From the NCBI GenBank assembly GCA_948500755.1, contig CAOOYH010000017.1, positions 1-17,280 of the forward strand: DNA of 17,280 nt. Reading direction: 5' to 3'. The position numbers and the translations under genes are program-made. The notes beneath the pieces were generated by a model. That model had not been told where the DNA came from. It did no database searches and saw nothing but the letters and a program-made list of their open reading frames with translations. Shown one piece after another: positions 1 through 7,251 of the stretch; position 1 is the first letter of the stretch, and each line of letters begins with the position of its first letter. Origin of the DNA: an uncultured Lactobacillus sp. GTDB lineage: Bacteria; Bacillota; Bacilli; Lactobacillales; Lactobacillaceae.

Positions 1-47
1 AAAAAATACCTCATAATTATTAGATTTTATGTCTAACAATTATGAGG
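1..47 (-). terminator. Rho-independent terminator of the recU-ponA operon
   Basis: Read on the minus strand, 47-32 pairs with 24-9 as a 16-bp stem with one G-U pair and a 7-nt loop. It is followed by TATTTTTT (8-1). It lies about 43 nt past the ponA stop codon. On the plus strand the G-U pair becomes an A x C mismatch and there is no T run, so it is built for the minus strand. Confidence 0.9.
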
Positions 48-89
48 CACTTCAGACTTTGGGATCTTTTAATTTTAGTTTAATTTCAA

Positions 90-2477
90 TTATTGATTAT
101 TATTGGAGTTATTTCCCTGATTTTGTTGTTGATTTTGATTGTTACCCTGATTAATTGTATTCTGATTCTGTTGTGAATTATTGTTATTATTTTCTGGTTG
201 TTTTTCAGTCTGGCGATTATTATTTTGCGTTTGAGTATTGGAGTTGTTGTTAGAAGTAGAAGAAGATTGTCTTTGACTTGAAGATTGTTCAGCACGGCTC
301 GATGATGAAGAACTACTACTTTGGGAACGAGATTGGCCCTTAGAAGAAGTATCATCTTCTGTATCAACTCGTGTGTCAATATCGTTGTCTTCCTCTTTTC
401 GTCTATCAACAGTCACATCACTATACGGATTACTTGGTGCGTGACCTTTAACAAATAACTGCCAGCTAGAATTACTTGCATTCGGAGAAACTACTTTATC
501 TTGGGTACCATTAGCAATTCTGCGTCTAACAACTGTGCTTGGTTTTGACCAGTCTTTATTAGCTTTATCACTCATTAGATATGACATCATTTGCTTATAT
601 AGAAGTTGAGCAGAAGAGGCTCCAACACCTGAAGGAGTACCATCTTTCAGATTATCATATCCAGTCCAAATTCCCATTGAGTAGAGTTTCGTATATCCAA
701 CAAACCAAGAATCTTTTGGTGAATTTTTGTATTGAGGATATCTTACTAACTCTTCATCAGAATATTTAACCGTTCCTGTTTTACCAGCTTCATATAAGTT
801 TTTAATGCGTGCCTGTGTACCCGAACCTTTAGTCATAACACCTTTAAGCATGTCGGTCATAATATAGGCGGTTGATTCCTTCATTACTCTTGTACCACTA
901 CTATCATAATTTCTAGTCAAGCCGTCTGGAGTTTCAATTTTTGAAACAAATTGTGGTTTGTGGTAAATACCGTCATTAGCAAATGCACCAAATGCGCCTG
1001 CCATTTGAAGAGAGGATGCATTAGCACCAATTGCAACTGATAGACCAGAATCAGAAGGAACATTAACTCCGAGTTTTCTTGCAAAAAGAGAAGCTCTTGC
1101 CACTCCAACCTTGCTTAAAGTTTTAACAGCTGGAACATTTCTAGATTGTTCAAGGGCGCGACGCATAGTTATTTTACCCTCATATTTATTATCCCAGTCA
1201 TAAAGTTGAATGTTAGTACCAGGGTAAACATATTTAGAGTCGTCTAACATATGAGAAGTTGGCCAGTTAAGATACTCAATTGCAGGACCATAGTCTAATA
1301 CTGGCTTAACAGTAGAACCAGTTGAACGACCAGTTTGAACAGCGCGATTTAAACCTAATTGAACTGCAGGAAGTTTACGTCCACCAATAATGGCAATAAC
1401 ATGACCAGTTCGAGGATCAATAATTGTAGCTCCAACTTGCATCTTGTCATTAGTAAATGGAACAGAACCATCATTTACTAAGTCATAAAGCTTTTGTTGA
1501 GCATCTTGATCAATATTAACTGTAATTTTTAAATTATCGTTGTATGGATTAAATCCCTTACTCTTAACTTCATTAATTACTTCTTTGATGTATGGATCAT
1601 CTACTTTTCGTAATTCAGAAGTCGAATTATTCTTCTTAGGTTGCAAGCCTTGAGTAATGGGCTCATTAACTGCTTGTTTATATTGAGCTCTTGAAATTTT
1701 ATCATTTCTGAGCATTGCTTTTAATACAATGTCACGTCTATATTTTGCTTTTTCTGGATAAACATATGGATCATATGTAACTGGGGCATTAGGCATCCCT
1801 GCAAGAAGAGCAGTCTGAGCTAAATCAAGATCTTTTAGATCTTTCCCATAGTAATAGTCGGCTGCTGTACCCATCCCGTAATTACCATAGTTCATATAAA
1901 CTTTATTAATATAAAATTCCAAGATTTGTTCTTTGCTAAATTCTCGTTCTACCTTCATTGAAAGCCATGCTTCTTGAGCTTTTCTACGAAGGGTTCTTTG
2001 AGAAGCAGCAGTGGAGAAGACCGATAACTTAACTAATTGCTGAGTAATAGTTGATCCACCTGCAGCTACGCCTTTACTTTTAGCATTAACTAAGACAGAC
2101 CCAATAATTCTAATTGGATCGAGTCCAATGCCTTCTTTATAAAAACGCCTATCTTCAACAGAGACAATGGCATTTTTAAGTTCTTTAGGGATTTCATTAT
2201 TATCAACATAGGTTCTTTTTTCTGACCCTAGAGAAAGAAGAAATTTTCCATCACGAGTATACAGACTACTTGTCCCACCACTTTGAAGTTGAGCCTGTGA
2301 GATGCTTGGAGCGTCTTTAGCATAGTATGCAAATAAACCTACTCCAGAAACAACTACTAACATTGCTACGATAAAGAACCACTTGATTATTTGTAGCCAA
2401 ATTCGTTTACGAGGCTTACCTTTTGGGTGAAGCTTAGCCATTCTAGAATTACTTGGCCTTTGATTATTATCTGCCAT
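90..2477 (-). CDS. ponA: Class A penicillin-binding protein PBP1A (bifunctional glycosyltransferase/transpeptidase)
   Basis: Membrane-anchored peptidoglycan synthase of 795 aa that polymerises lipid II and cross-links the stem peptides. Residues 1-25 are a basic cytosolic tail and about 26-52 a single membrane helix. The GT51 glycosyltransferase domain spans roughly 75-260, with catalytic Glu108 in VEDRRF and the GSTITQQLVK motif at 141-150. The transpeptidase domain spans roughly 345-640, with nucleophile Ser388 and Lys391 (STVK), SRN at 445-447 and KTGT at 566-569, so both activities look intact. Residues 710-795 are a low-complexity Ser/Asn/Gln tail outside the membrane. The start is set by TAGGAA, which overlaps the TAG stop of recU 10 nt upstream and indicates translational coupling. 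The recU-ponA order matches B. subtilis. The N-terminal SRMAK (11-15) resembles a GpsB-binding motif. Confidence 0.97.
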   Translation of the reverse strand: MADNNQRPSNSRMAKLHPKGKPRKRIWLQIIKWFFIVAMLVVVSGVGLFAYYAKDAPSISQAQLQSGGTSSLYTRDGKFLLSLGSEKRTYVDNNEIPKELKNAIVSVEDRRFYKEGIGLDPIRIIGSVLVNAKSKGVAAGGSTITQQLVKLSVFSTAASQRTLRRKAQEAWLSMKVEREFSKEQILEFYINKVYMNYGNYGMGTAADYYYGKDLKDLDLAQTALLAGMPNAPVTYDPYVYPEKAKYRRDIVLKAMLRNDKISRAQYKQAVNEPITQGLQPKKNNSTSELRKVDDPYIKEVINEVKSKGFNPYNDNLKITVNIDQDAQQKLYDLVNDGSVPFTNDKMQVGATIIDPRTGHVIAIIGGRKLPAVQLGLNRAVQTGRSTGSTVKPVLDYGPAIEYLNWPTSHMLDDSKYVYPGTNIQLYDWDNKYEGKITMRRALEQSRNVPAVKTLSKVGVARASLFARKLGVNVPSDSGLSVAIGANASSLQMAGAFGAFANDGIYHKPQFVSKIETPDGLTRNYDSSGTRVMKESTAYIMTDMLKGVMTKGSGTQARIKNLYEAGKTGTVKYSDEELVRYPQYKNSPKDSWFVGYTKLYSMGIWTGYDNLKDGTPSGVGASSAQLLYKQMMSYLMSDKANKDWSKPSTVVRRRIANGTQDKVVSPNASNSSWQLFVKGHAPSNPYSDVTVDRRKEEDNDIDTRVDTEDDTSSKGQSRSQSSSSSSSSRAEQSSSQRQSSSTSNNNSNTQTQNNNRQTEKQPENNNNNSQQNQNTINQGNNQNQQQNQGNNSNNNQ

Positions 2478-2487
2478 TCTTTTGTTC

Positions 2488-3099
2488 CTATCTATCTATA
2501 AAATTATCGATTGCATCCAAGTATGGGAGAGTTGGGCGAAATCCACTTTTAATCTCAATTGAATTATCAATTAACTCTTGCAAGGTCATTGAACTCTTAT
2601 GTGGTGTCTTCCAAGCTTCAATCACAAAACTAGCAGGAGTTACAAAATATCGATTAAGAGTTACGAAGCGAATAATCGTAAAGCAAATTCCTTTTTGCTT
2701 TAAACATCTTTCAAGATGAATAATTTGGTGTTCATGGAAGTTCTTTAAAGGAAACAAGCTCTTATTTCTCGTTTCCTTAGCTTCAAAGTCCAAATAGCGT
2801 CCTTGATATACGCCATTATAGTCAGTTGTAGAAGCTTGCCTGAAGTAAGCTTCTTTTATAACTGCACGGGATCGTTTAGGATAGTCTACTTTAACAATCT
2901 GGACTGGGGTTGGCTTTTTATGAACAACGGCAATATCTTCAAGAAGATAATACTTATTAGACTCATTGATTTGTTGTTCTAGGCTCATTCCACGATCAGA
3001 AAATACAACATCTTTACGATGTTTTTGCTTTCTTGGATGTAAAAGGTCAGTTTGATCTTTAGTATAATGTGTTAAACTGCCTGTTGGATATTTTACCAT
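2488..3099 (-). CDS. recU: Holliday junction resolvase RecU
   Basis: Structure-specific endonuclease that cuts Holliday junctions during recombinational repair and chromosome segregation; 203 aa, the usual size. Family motifs are SDRGMSLEQQINESN (34-48), VVHKKPTPVQIV (58-69), the catalytic stretch TTDYNG (91-96) and DFEAK (104-108), and FPLKNFHEHQI near 115. The start is placed at the ATG at 3099-3097. AGGAG (3112-3108) lies 8 nt upstream of it, giving MVKYPTG, which matches the usual N-terminus MIRYPNG. The in-frame GTG at 3108 and ATG at 3105 overlap or almost touch this Shine-Dalgarno sequence and are poor candidates. It is first in the operon with ponA and divergent from ypsA. Confidence 0.95.
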   Translation of the reverse strand: MVKYPTGSLTHYTKDQTDLLHPRKQKHRKDVVFSDRGMSLEQQINESNKYYLLEDIAVVHKKPTPVQIVKVDYPKRSRAVIKEAYFRQASTTDYNGVYQGRYLDFEAKETRNKSLFPLKNFHEHQIIHLERCLKQKGICFTIIRFVTLNRYFVTPASFVIEAWKTPHKSSMTLQELIDNSIEIKSGFRPTLPYLDAIDNFIDR

Positions 3100-3119
3100 C
3101 AACATCACTCCTGTTTAGC

Positions 3120-3128
3120 ATTATAGCA
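3120..3128 (-). promoter_or_regulatory. Extended -10 promoter of recU-ponA
   Basis: Minus strand reads TGCTATAAT, a perfect extended -10 (TGnTATAAT). No good -35 is visible at 17 nt, which is common for extended -10 promoters. Predicted start near 3113 leaves a very short leader carrying the AGGAG ribosome-binding site. Confidence 0.6.
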
Positions 3129-3166
3129 AAGATTTTAAATCATTTTTAGAGAAAGGAAGGATCAGA

Positions 3167-3730
3167 ATGAAGCGATTATGGGTTACCGGATATCGTTCTT
3201 ATGAATTGGGAGTTTTTAGCGATAAAGATCCGAAGTTGACCGTAATTAAGTATGCTCTAAGCAATTATCTAAAGAGTTTACTTGAAGAAGGAAAGATTGA
3301 CTGGGTAATTAGTGGGGCAAACCTTGGAACCGAACAATGGGGCCTAGAAACAGCAATTAGTTTGCAGAATGACTATAGTGTTCATACGGCTTTGATGACA
3401 CCTTATTTAGAATTCTCAAAAGGATGGAATGATAGTAATCAAATGAAGTATCAAAACCTTACTGAGCAGGTTGATTTTACAGCTTCTACTTCTGGCTATC
3501 CTTACATGAGGCCAGTGCAGCTTAAAAACTATCAAAATTTTATGTTAGAACACACAGATCGAGCTCTTTTACTTTATGATCCTGAGCATCCCGGTAAAAC
3601 AAAATATGACTATGAAGCCATTAAAAAGTATCAAGAAAAAAGTGACTATCCACTGGATATAATTGATTTTTATGACTTACAAGAAGCTGCAGAAGAATAT
3701 GAAGAAAATCATCGAAAGAATTTTTATTGA
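3167..3730 (+). CDS. ypsA: YpsA family protein (DUF1273, SLOG/Rossmann-like)
   Basis: 187 aa, full length for the family. Diagnostic stretches are WVTGYRSYELG (5-15), the glycine-rich SGANLGTEQW (49-58, the predicted nucleotide-binding loop of SLOG folds), a QLKNYQNF-type motif near 119 and LLLYDPEHPG (134-143). The C-terminus is acidic and lacks membrane segments, so it is cytosolic. The biochemical activity of the family is not established; B. subtilis and S. aureus homologues have been linked to cell division, and the gene is next to gpsB here as there. AAAGGAAGG ends 6 nt before the ATG, a strong ribosome-binding site. No terminator is visible after the stop. Confidence 0.92.
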   Translation: MKRLWVTGYRSYELGVFSDKDPKLTVIKYALSNYLKSLLEEGKIDWVISGANLGTEQWGLETAISLQNDYSVHTALMTPYLEFSKGWNDSNQMKYQNLTEQVDFTASTSGYPYMRPVQLKNYQNFMLEHTDRALLLYDPEHPGKTKYDYEAIKKYQEKSDYPLDIIDFYDLQEAAEEYEENHRKNFY

Positions 3731-3800
3731 AAATAAATATACTCTTTAATTTTTTATATACCTAAGAAAATAAGATTTTTTTTAGATGGTATTACTATTA

Positions 3801-3829
3801 TTGCTTGAAGGATACTTATAACTTATACT
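3801..3829 (+). promoter_or_regulatory. Candidate promoter of gpsB
   Basis: TTGCTT (3801-3806), 17-nt spacer, TATACT (3824-3829) in the 205-nt gap between ypsA and gpsB. The -10 matches 5 of 6 consensus bases and the -35 three. It would give a leader of about 100 nt. An alternative -10 is TAGAAT at 3842-3847, with a poorer -35. Confidence 0.4.
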
Positions 3830-3896
3830 AGTTGTATACGATAGAATGAGTGCCATTAAGCTATCAACTAGCTAACATTTTATCGCCTAAATTAAA

Positions 3897-3912
3897 ACAG
3901 ACGTTAGTCTGT
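3897..3912 (+). other. Small hairpin just before the gpsB ribosome-binding site
   Basis: ACAGAC, loop GTTA, GTCTGT: a perfect 6-bp stem ending 4 nt before AAGGAG (3917-3922). No T run follows, so it is not a terminator. A larger dyad lies upstream: 3828-3833 plus 3840-3844 pairs with 3861-3871, leaving a GTATAC bulge. A role in gpsB translation is inference. Confidence 0.35.
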
Positions 3913-3935
3913 AACTAAGGAGTTTGACGAAACCA

Positions 3936-4373
3936 ATGGCAAGTTTAAATGATATTCAATTAAATCCACAAAGCATTTTAAAAAAGCAATTTAGAACAAA
4001 AATGAAGGGATATGATTCTGATGAAGTAGATTCATATCTTGATACAATTATTTCAGACTACAGTACTTTTGCGACTATTATTGAAGATTTGCAAACACAA
4101 ATCAGTGATTTAAAAGCTCAACAAAAACAGCAAACAGCTAAAAGTACTGCACCTAAGTTAGATTTTAAGAATGAGGAAATTGAAGATGATGTTAAAACTT
4201 ATACTCCTCAGAAAGTACAAAAAGCTGCTGTAAATAATACTAATGAAGACAAAGAAGCACCGGAATTAACTACTAATGTTGCTATGATTCAACGTATTTC
4301 TACTTTAGAGCGTAAAGTTTACAACCTTGAACAAAGAATGAATCAACAAGATAGAACTTACCAAGCTAATTAA
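3936..4373 (+). CDS. gpsB: Cell-division protein GpsB (DivIVA-like)
   Basis: 145-aa cytosolic adaptor that links penicillin-binding proteins to the division and elongation machineries. The N-terminal DivIVA-type domain is clear: ILKKQFRTKMKGYDSDEVDSYLD covers about 14-36, and Tyr26, Asp32 and Asp36 correspond to the PBP-binding pocket of B. subtilis GpsB (Tyr25, Asp31, Asp35). A coiled coil runs to about residue 68. A charged, low-complexity linker (about 69-112) makes it longer than the roughly 98-aa Bacillus protein, followed by a C-terminal helical oligomerisation segment (about 113-140). The ATG at 3936 is preferred although AAGGAG is 13 nt away. The in-frame TTG at 3924 is only 1 nt from that Shine-Dalgarno sequence, too close to use. 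Neighbours ypsA and rnpB fit the conserved order. Confidence 0.93.
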   Translation: MASLNDIQLNPQSILKKQFRTKMKGYDSDEVDSYLDTIISDYSTFATIIEDLQTQISDLKAQQKQQTAKSTAPKLDFKNEEIEDDVKTYTPQKVQKAAVNNTNEDKEAPELTTNVAMIQRISTLERKVYNLEQRMNQQDRTYQAN

Positions 4374-4387
4374 AACTATGGTATAAT
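4358..4387 (+). promoter_or_regulatory. Promoter of rnpB
   Basis: Extended -10 TGGTATAAT (4379-4387) with TTACCA (4358-4363) 18 nt upstream of TATAAT, overlapping the end of gpsB. Predicted start is at about 4394, exactly where the P1 strand of RNase P RNA begins. Confidence 0.85.
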
Positions 4388-4393
4388 AATTAT

Positions 4394-4775
4394 TGCAAAT
4401 TTCGAGCGATCGCGGTTAGCTTATGCTAGCTGAGGAAAGTCCACGCACGCACAAGCTGAGATGCTTGTAGTTTTTGTACTCAGCCCAATAAGCTGGGGAA
4501 CTTGTTTTTACAAGTTACGGCGGAAAAAGCACTAAATCATTTTTGACATGTGTGACTATCCTGAAAAGTGCCACAGTGACGAAGCAGTGAAGGAAACTTT
4601 GCTGGTGGAACGAGGTAAACCCTGCAAGCGGGCAACCCAAATTTGGTAGGGGCGCTTTCGTCTAAGTAAATGAACTAAAGACGAGGTCATTTTTAATGAA
4701 GATAGATGGTCGCTGAAAATAGGAATTAACCAAATCCTATTGGAACAGAACGTGGCTTATAGAGATTTGTAGGTT
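4394..4775 (+). ncRNA. rnpB: RNase P RNA, class B
   Basis: Catalytic RNA of RNase P, which removes 5' leaders from pre-tRNAs. Hallmarks are GAGGAAAGTCCACGC (4432 onward, the P4-side conserved region), CACAGTGACGAAG near 4573, GGTAAACCCTGCAAGCGGG with CAACCCAAATTTGGTAGGGG around 4615-4652, and the 3' conserved CGTGGCTTATAG (4751-4762). The P1 helix is formed by 4395-4403 with 4762-4770. The CCTTGAAAGTGCC-like element and general layout are the Bacillus-type (class B) architecture. Ends are approximate, set by the promoter on one side and P1 plus the terminator on the other. Confidence 0.95.
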
Positions 4776-4777
4776 AG

Positions 4778-4804
4778 GGTTGAGCTTTGGCTCAGCCTTT
4801 TTTT
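4778..4804 (+). terminator. Rho-independent terminator of rnpB
   Basis: GGTTGAGC, loop TTTG, GCTCAGCC: an 8-bp stem with one G-U pair (4778-4785 with 4790-4797), followed by seven T residues (4798-4804). Confidence 0.93.
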
Positions 4805-4838
4805 ATAGAAAAATTTATATAGATAGAGAAAATATAAA

Positions 4839-5963
4839 ATGAAAGAATATACATTATATGCAACAATGGGCGCTGGATTTGAAAGTGTAGTTGCAAAAGA
4901 ATTAAACAATTTAGGTTATGAAACAACAACTGAAAATGGCCGTGTATTTTTTAAAGGAACCCAAAAAGATATTGTAAGAACTAATCTATGGCTGAGAAGT
5001 GCTGACCGCGTAAAGATCTTACTAAAAGAATTTAAGGCCACCAGTTTTGACCAATTATATGATGAAGTTTATAGCTATGATTGGGCAGAATTATTACCGG
5101 TAGATGCTCAATTTCCTGTAAAGGGAAGAAGCGTCCGTAGTAAGTTACATTCTGAACCTGATGTTCAATCAATTGTAAAAAAGGCTATTGTAGATAAGTT
5201 GACCGATCAATATCGAAGACGTGGATTTTTACCAGAAAGCGGGGCCGAGTATCCGCTAGACATCCATCTCTACAAAGACACTGCACGTTTAAGCTTAGAT
5301 ACTACTGGTCAAAGTTTATTTAAACGTGGCTATCGTGTCGAGCATGGTGGAGCTCCTTTAAAAGAAAATTTTGCAGCAGGTTTGATTGAACTAACTCCTT
5401 TTGATGGTTCTCATCCCTTTATTGACCCTATGACTGGTTCCGGAACAATTGCAATCGAAGCGGCTCTTAAGGCAAAAAATGTAGCTCCTGGTATTTGGAG
5501 AAAATTTGCATTTGATAATTTTGATTGGTTTGATAAGAAATTGCATCCCGAATTAGTAGAAGAAGCTAAAGCACAAGAAAAAAAGGAGCATGCTCCAATC
5601 TTAGCTAGCGATATTGATCAATCAATTTTAGAAATTGCTAAAGTGAACGCGCATAATGCGGGCGTATTACAAGATATAAAATTTAAGCAAGTCGCTGTAA
5701 AAGACTTTTCGACTGACTTAGAAAATGGAGTTATTGTTGCAAATCCTCCTTATGGTAAACGGCTTAAGGATCGAGAAGCAGCTGAAAAGATCTATGAAGA
5801 AATGGGACAGACATTGCGTCCTCTTACTTCTTTTAGTCAGTACTACCTTACATCTGATCCTCAATTTGAAAAATACTTTGGTGCAAAGGCCACTAAGAAG
5901 AGAAAATTCTATAATGGTAATTTACGGACCGACTATTATCAATATTGGGCTAATAAGAGATAA
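4839..5963 (+). CDS. ypsC: THUMP-domain rRNA guanine-N2 methyltransferase (YpsC/RlmL-like)
   Basis: 374-aa SAM-dependent RNA methyltransferase. The N-terminal third (about 1-60) and the THUMP domain (about 60-155) bind RNA. The Rossmann methyltransferase domain carries motif I DPMTGSGT (196-203), an acidic motif II region ASDID (256-260) and the catalytic motif IV NPPYGKR (302-308). It corresponds to the N-terminal half of E. coli RlmL, which makes m2G2445 in 23S rRNA; the exact target base here is inferred. It starts only 34 nt after the rnpB terminator and has a weak ribosome-binding site (GATAGAG), so its promoter is unclear. The downstream phosphoesterase starts 5 nt after its stop. Confidence 0.9.
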   Translation: MKEYTLYATMGAGFESVVAKELNNLGYETTTENGRVFFKGTQKDIVRTNLWLRSADRVKILLKEFKATSFDQLYDEVYSYDWAELLPVDAQFPVKGRSVRSKLHSEPDVQSIVKKAIVDKLTDQYRRRGFLPESGAEYPLDIHLYKDTARLSLDTTGQSLFKRGYRVEHGGAPLKENFAAGLIELTPFDGSHPFIDPMTGSGTIAIEAALKAKNVAPGIWRKFAFDNFDWFDKKLHPELVEEAKAQEKKEHAPILASDIDQSILEIAKVNAHNAGVLQDIKFKQVAVKDFSTDLENGVIVANPPYGKRLKDREAAEKIYEEMGQTLRPLTSFSQYYLTSDPQFEKYFGAKATKKRKFYNGNLRTDYYQYWANKR

Positions 5964-5968
5964 CAATT

Positions 5969-7201
5969 ATGTTAACGCAAGATAAGAAGACTAGTTTTTG
6001 GGTTATTAGTGATACTCATTTAATTGCAGATAGCTTACATGATCATGGACAGGCTTTTTCACAAATGCAAAAAACTAGTCAGGGTAAAGATCTATACTAT
6101 CAAGAAACTGCTTTAAGCGCATTTGTAAGAATGGCGCAAAAAAAGAAACCGGCCGCAATCGTTGTTACGGGGGATGTAACTTTTAATGGCGAGAGAGTGT
6201 CAGCAGAAAAATTCGCTGAGATTTTTAAACCTTTAGAAGAAACACAGCTTTTAGTTCTTCCTGGGAACCATGATATTTATGATGGCTGGGCCAGAGAATT
6301 CCGCGGAAAGAAACAATATTACGCTGGTCAAATTAGTCCTAGAATGTGGCGTAATATTTTTAAAACATCCTATAAAAATGCAGTTAGTGTTGATGATGAA
6401 TCTTTAGCTTATAGTGTTCAGCTTAATCCCGATTATTTGTTGATTTTAGCTGATTCTAATGACTATGGTAAAGAAGAAGCTACTACTGCACCTGCGACAG
6501 CTGGCTTTTTAGGAAGAGAGCAACGACGCTGGATTAAGGCGCAACTTCAATATGCTAGTGAGAATAAGCTTCAAGTGATTTTTTGTATGCATCATAACCT
6601 CTATGCTCATAATCCAGCTGTAAACAAAGGATATGTTGTTGATGATTATCGTGAACTGCGTAAGTTATTAGCTCAATATAATGTGAAATTAGTTTTCTCT
6701 GGTCATATTCATGCTCAGAATATTATGTTGCCGCAAGATCCTTGCCCAGCTACCGAAGTTGTAACTGCTAGTTTTTGCTCCAATGATCAAGGCTATGGGG
6801 TAGTTAAAGTTTCGCCGAAAGAAGTTAGTTATACTTGTCATCATTTTAAGATGAAGGACTATTTAACTGACAAAGAAAAACAAAACTGGACTTTAACTCA
6901 CTTTCATGATTATTTAGAAAATATTCAACTAGGAACTATTTCGGCAGAATTAATGCAGAAAAATCTTTATCAAAATCATGATGATTTAGATACTGTCAGA
7001 AAAATGGGGCGTCTTTTCGGCGAAATGAATTATCACTTTTTTACTGGAAAAAATCATATTGAAAGTGAAGAATTGCAAAAACTTAAAAAGTCACCAATTT
7101 ATCAACGTTTAATTGCGGACAACCCACATTATGAATTGTATTTACAAACGTTATACGATATGTCAAATCATGATAACTTGCATGTAAAAATTAAATACTA
7201 A
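5969..7201 (+). CDS. Calcineurin-like metallophosphoesterase
   Basis: 410-aa cytosolic protein with no signal peptide. All metal-ligand motifs of the family are present in order: SDTH (14-17), GDV (68-70), GNHD (99-102), MHHN (207-210) and GHIH (245-248), so it should be an active two-metal phosphatase or phosphodiesterase. The substrate cannot be read from sequence; cyclic-nucleotide and other phosphodiester hydrolysis are both known in the family. Residues about 300-410 form an extra charged, mainly helical C-terminal region beyond the catalytic core. It follows ypsC by 5 nt and its only ribosome-binding site lies inside the end of ypsC (AAGAGA), suggesting translational coupling. A terminator follows its stop. 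Confidence 0.88.
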   Translation: MLTQDKKTSFWVISDTHLIADSLHDHGQAFSQMQKTSQGKDLYYQETALSAFVRMAQKKKPAAIVVTGDVTFNGERVSAEKFAEIFKPLEETQLLVLPGNHDIYDGWAREFRGKKQYYAGQISPRMWRNIFKTSYKNAVSVDDESLAYSVQLNPDYLLILADSNDYGKEEATTAPATAGFLGREQRRWIKAQLQYASENKLQVIFCMHHNLYAHNPAVNKGYVVDDYRELRKLLAQYNVKLVFSGHIHAQNIMLPQDPCPATEVVTASFCSNDQGYGVVKVSPKEVSYTCHHFKMKDYLTDKEKQNWTLTHFHDYLENIQLGTISAELMQKNLYQNHDDLDTVRKMGRLFGEMNYHFFTGKNHIESEELQKLKKSPIYQRLIADNPHYELYLQTLYDMSNHDNLHVKIKY

Positions 7202-7205
7202 AGAT

Positions 7206-7251
7206 AAAAAACTCTGACAACTGCTCCTAGTGGCAATTTTCAGAGTTTTTT
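7206..7251. terminator. Bidirectional terminator between convergent genes
   Basis: A perfect 12-bp arm AAAAAACTCTGA (7206-7217) pairs with TCAGAGTTTTTT (7240-7251). An inner helix (7219-7224 with 7233-7238) has one mismatch that becomes G-U on the minus strand. A and T tracts on the two flanks serve both strands. It overlaps the TAA stop of the minus-strand acyltransferase by two bases. Confidence 0.92.

Noticed and set aside
90..347. The Ser/Asn/Gln codon runs as a CRISPR array or mobile-element repeat
   Set aside because: They are irregular codon repeats inside the ponA frame, without regular spacing or unique spacers.
86..409. A 107-codon minus-strand frame under the ponA tail, and other frames opposite or inside ponA, recU, fhs, carA and carB
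   Set aside because: They overlap well-supported genes in other frames, lack ribosome-binding sites, and their composition reflects the repetitive codons of the true gene.
3063..3068. TATAAT on the plus strand as a ypsA promoter
   Set aside because: No acceptable -35 at 15-19 nt, and it lies about 100 nt before ypsA within recU. It remains only a weak possibility.
3924..3926. TTG as the gpsB start codon
   Set aside because: It is 1 nt from the Shine-Dalgarno AAGGAG. ATG at 3936 gives the expected N-terminus.
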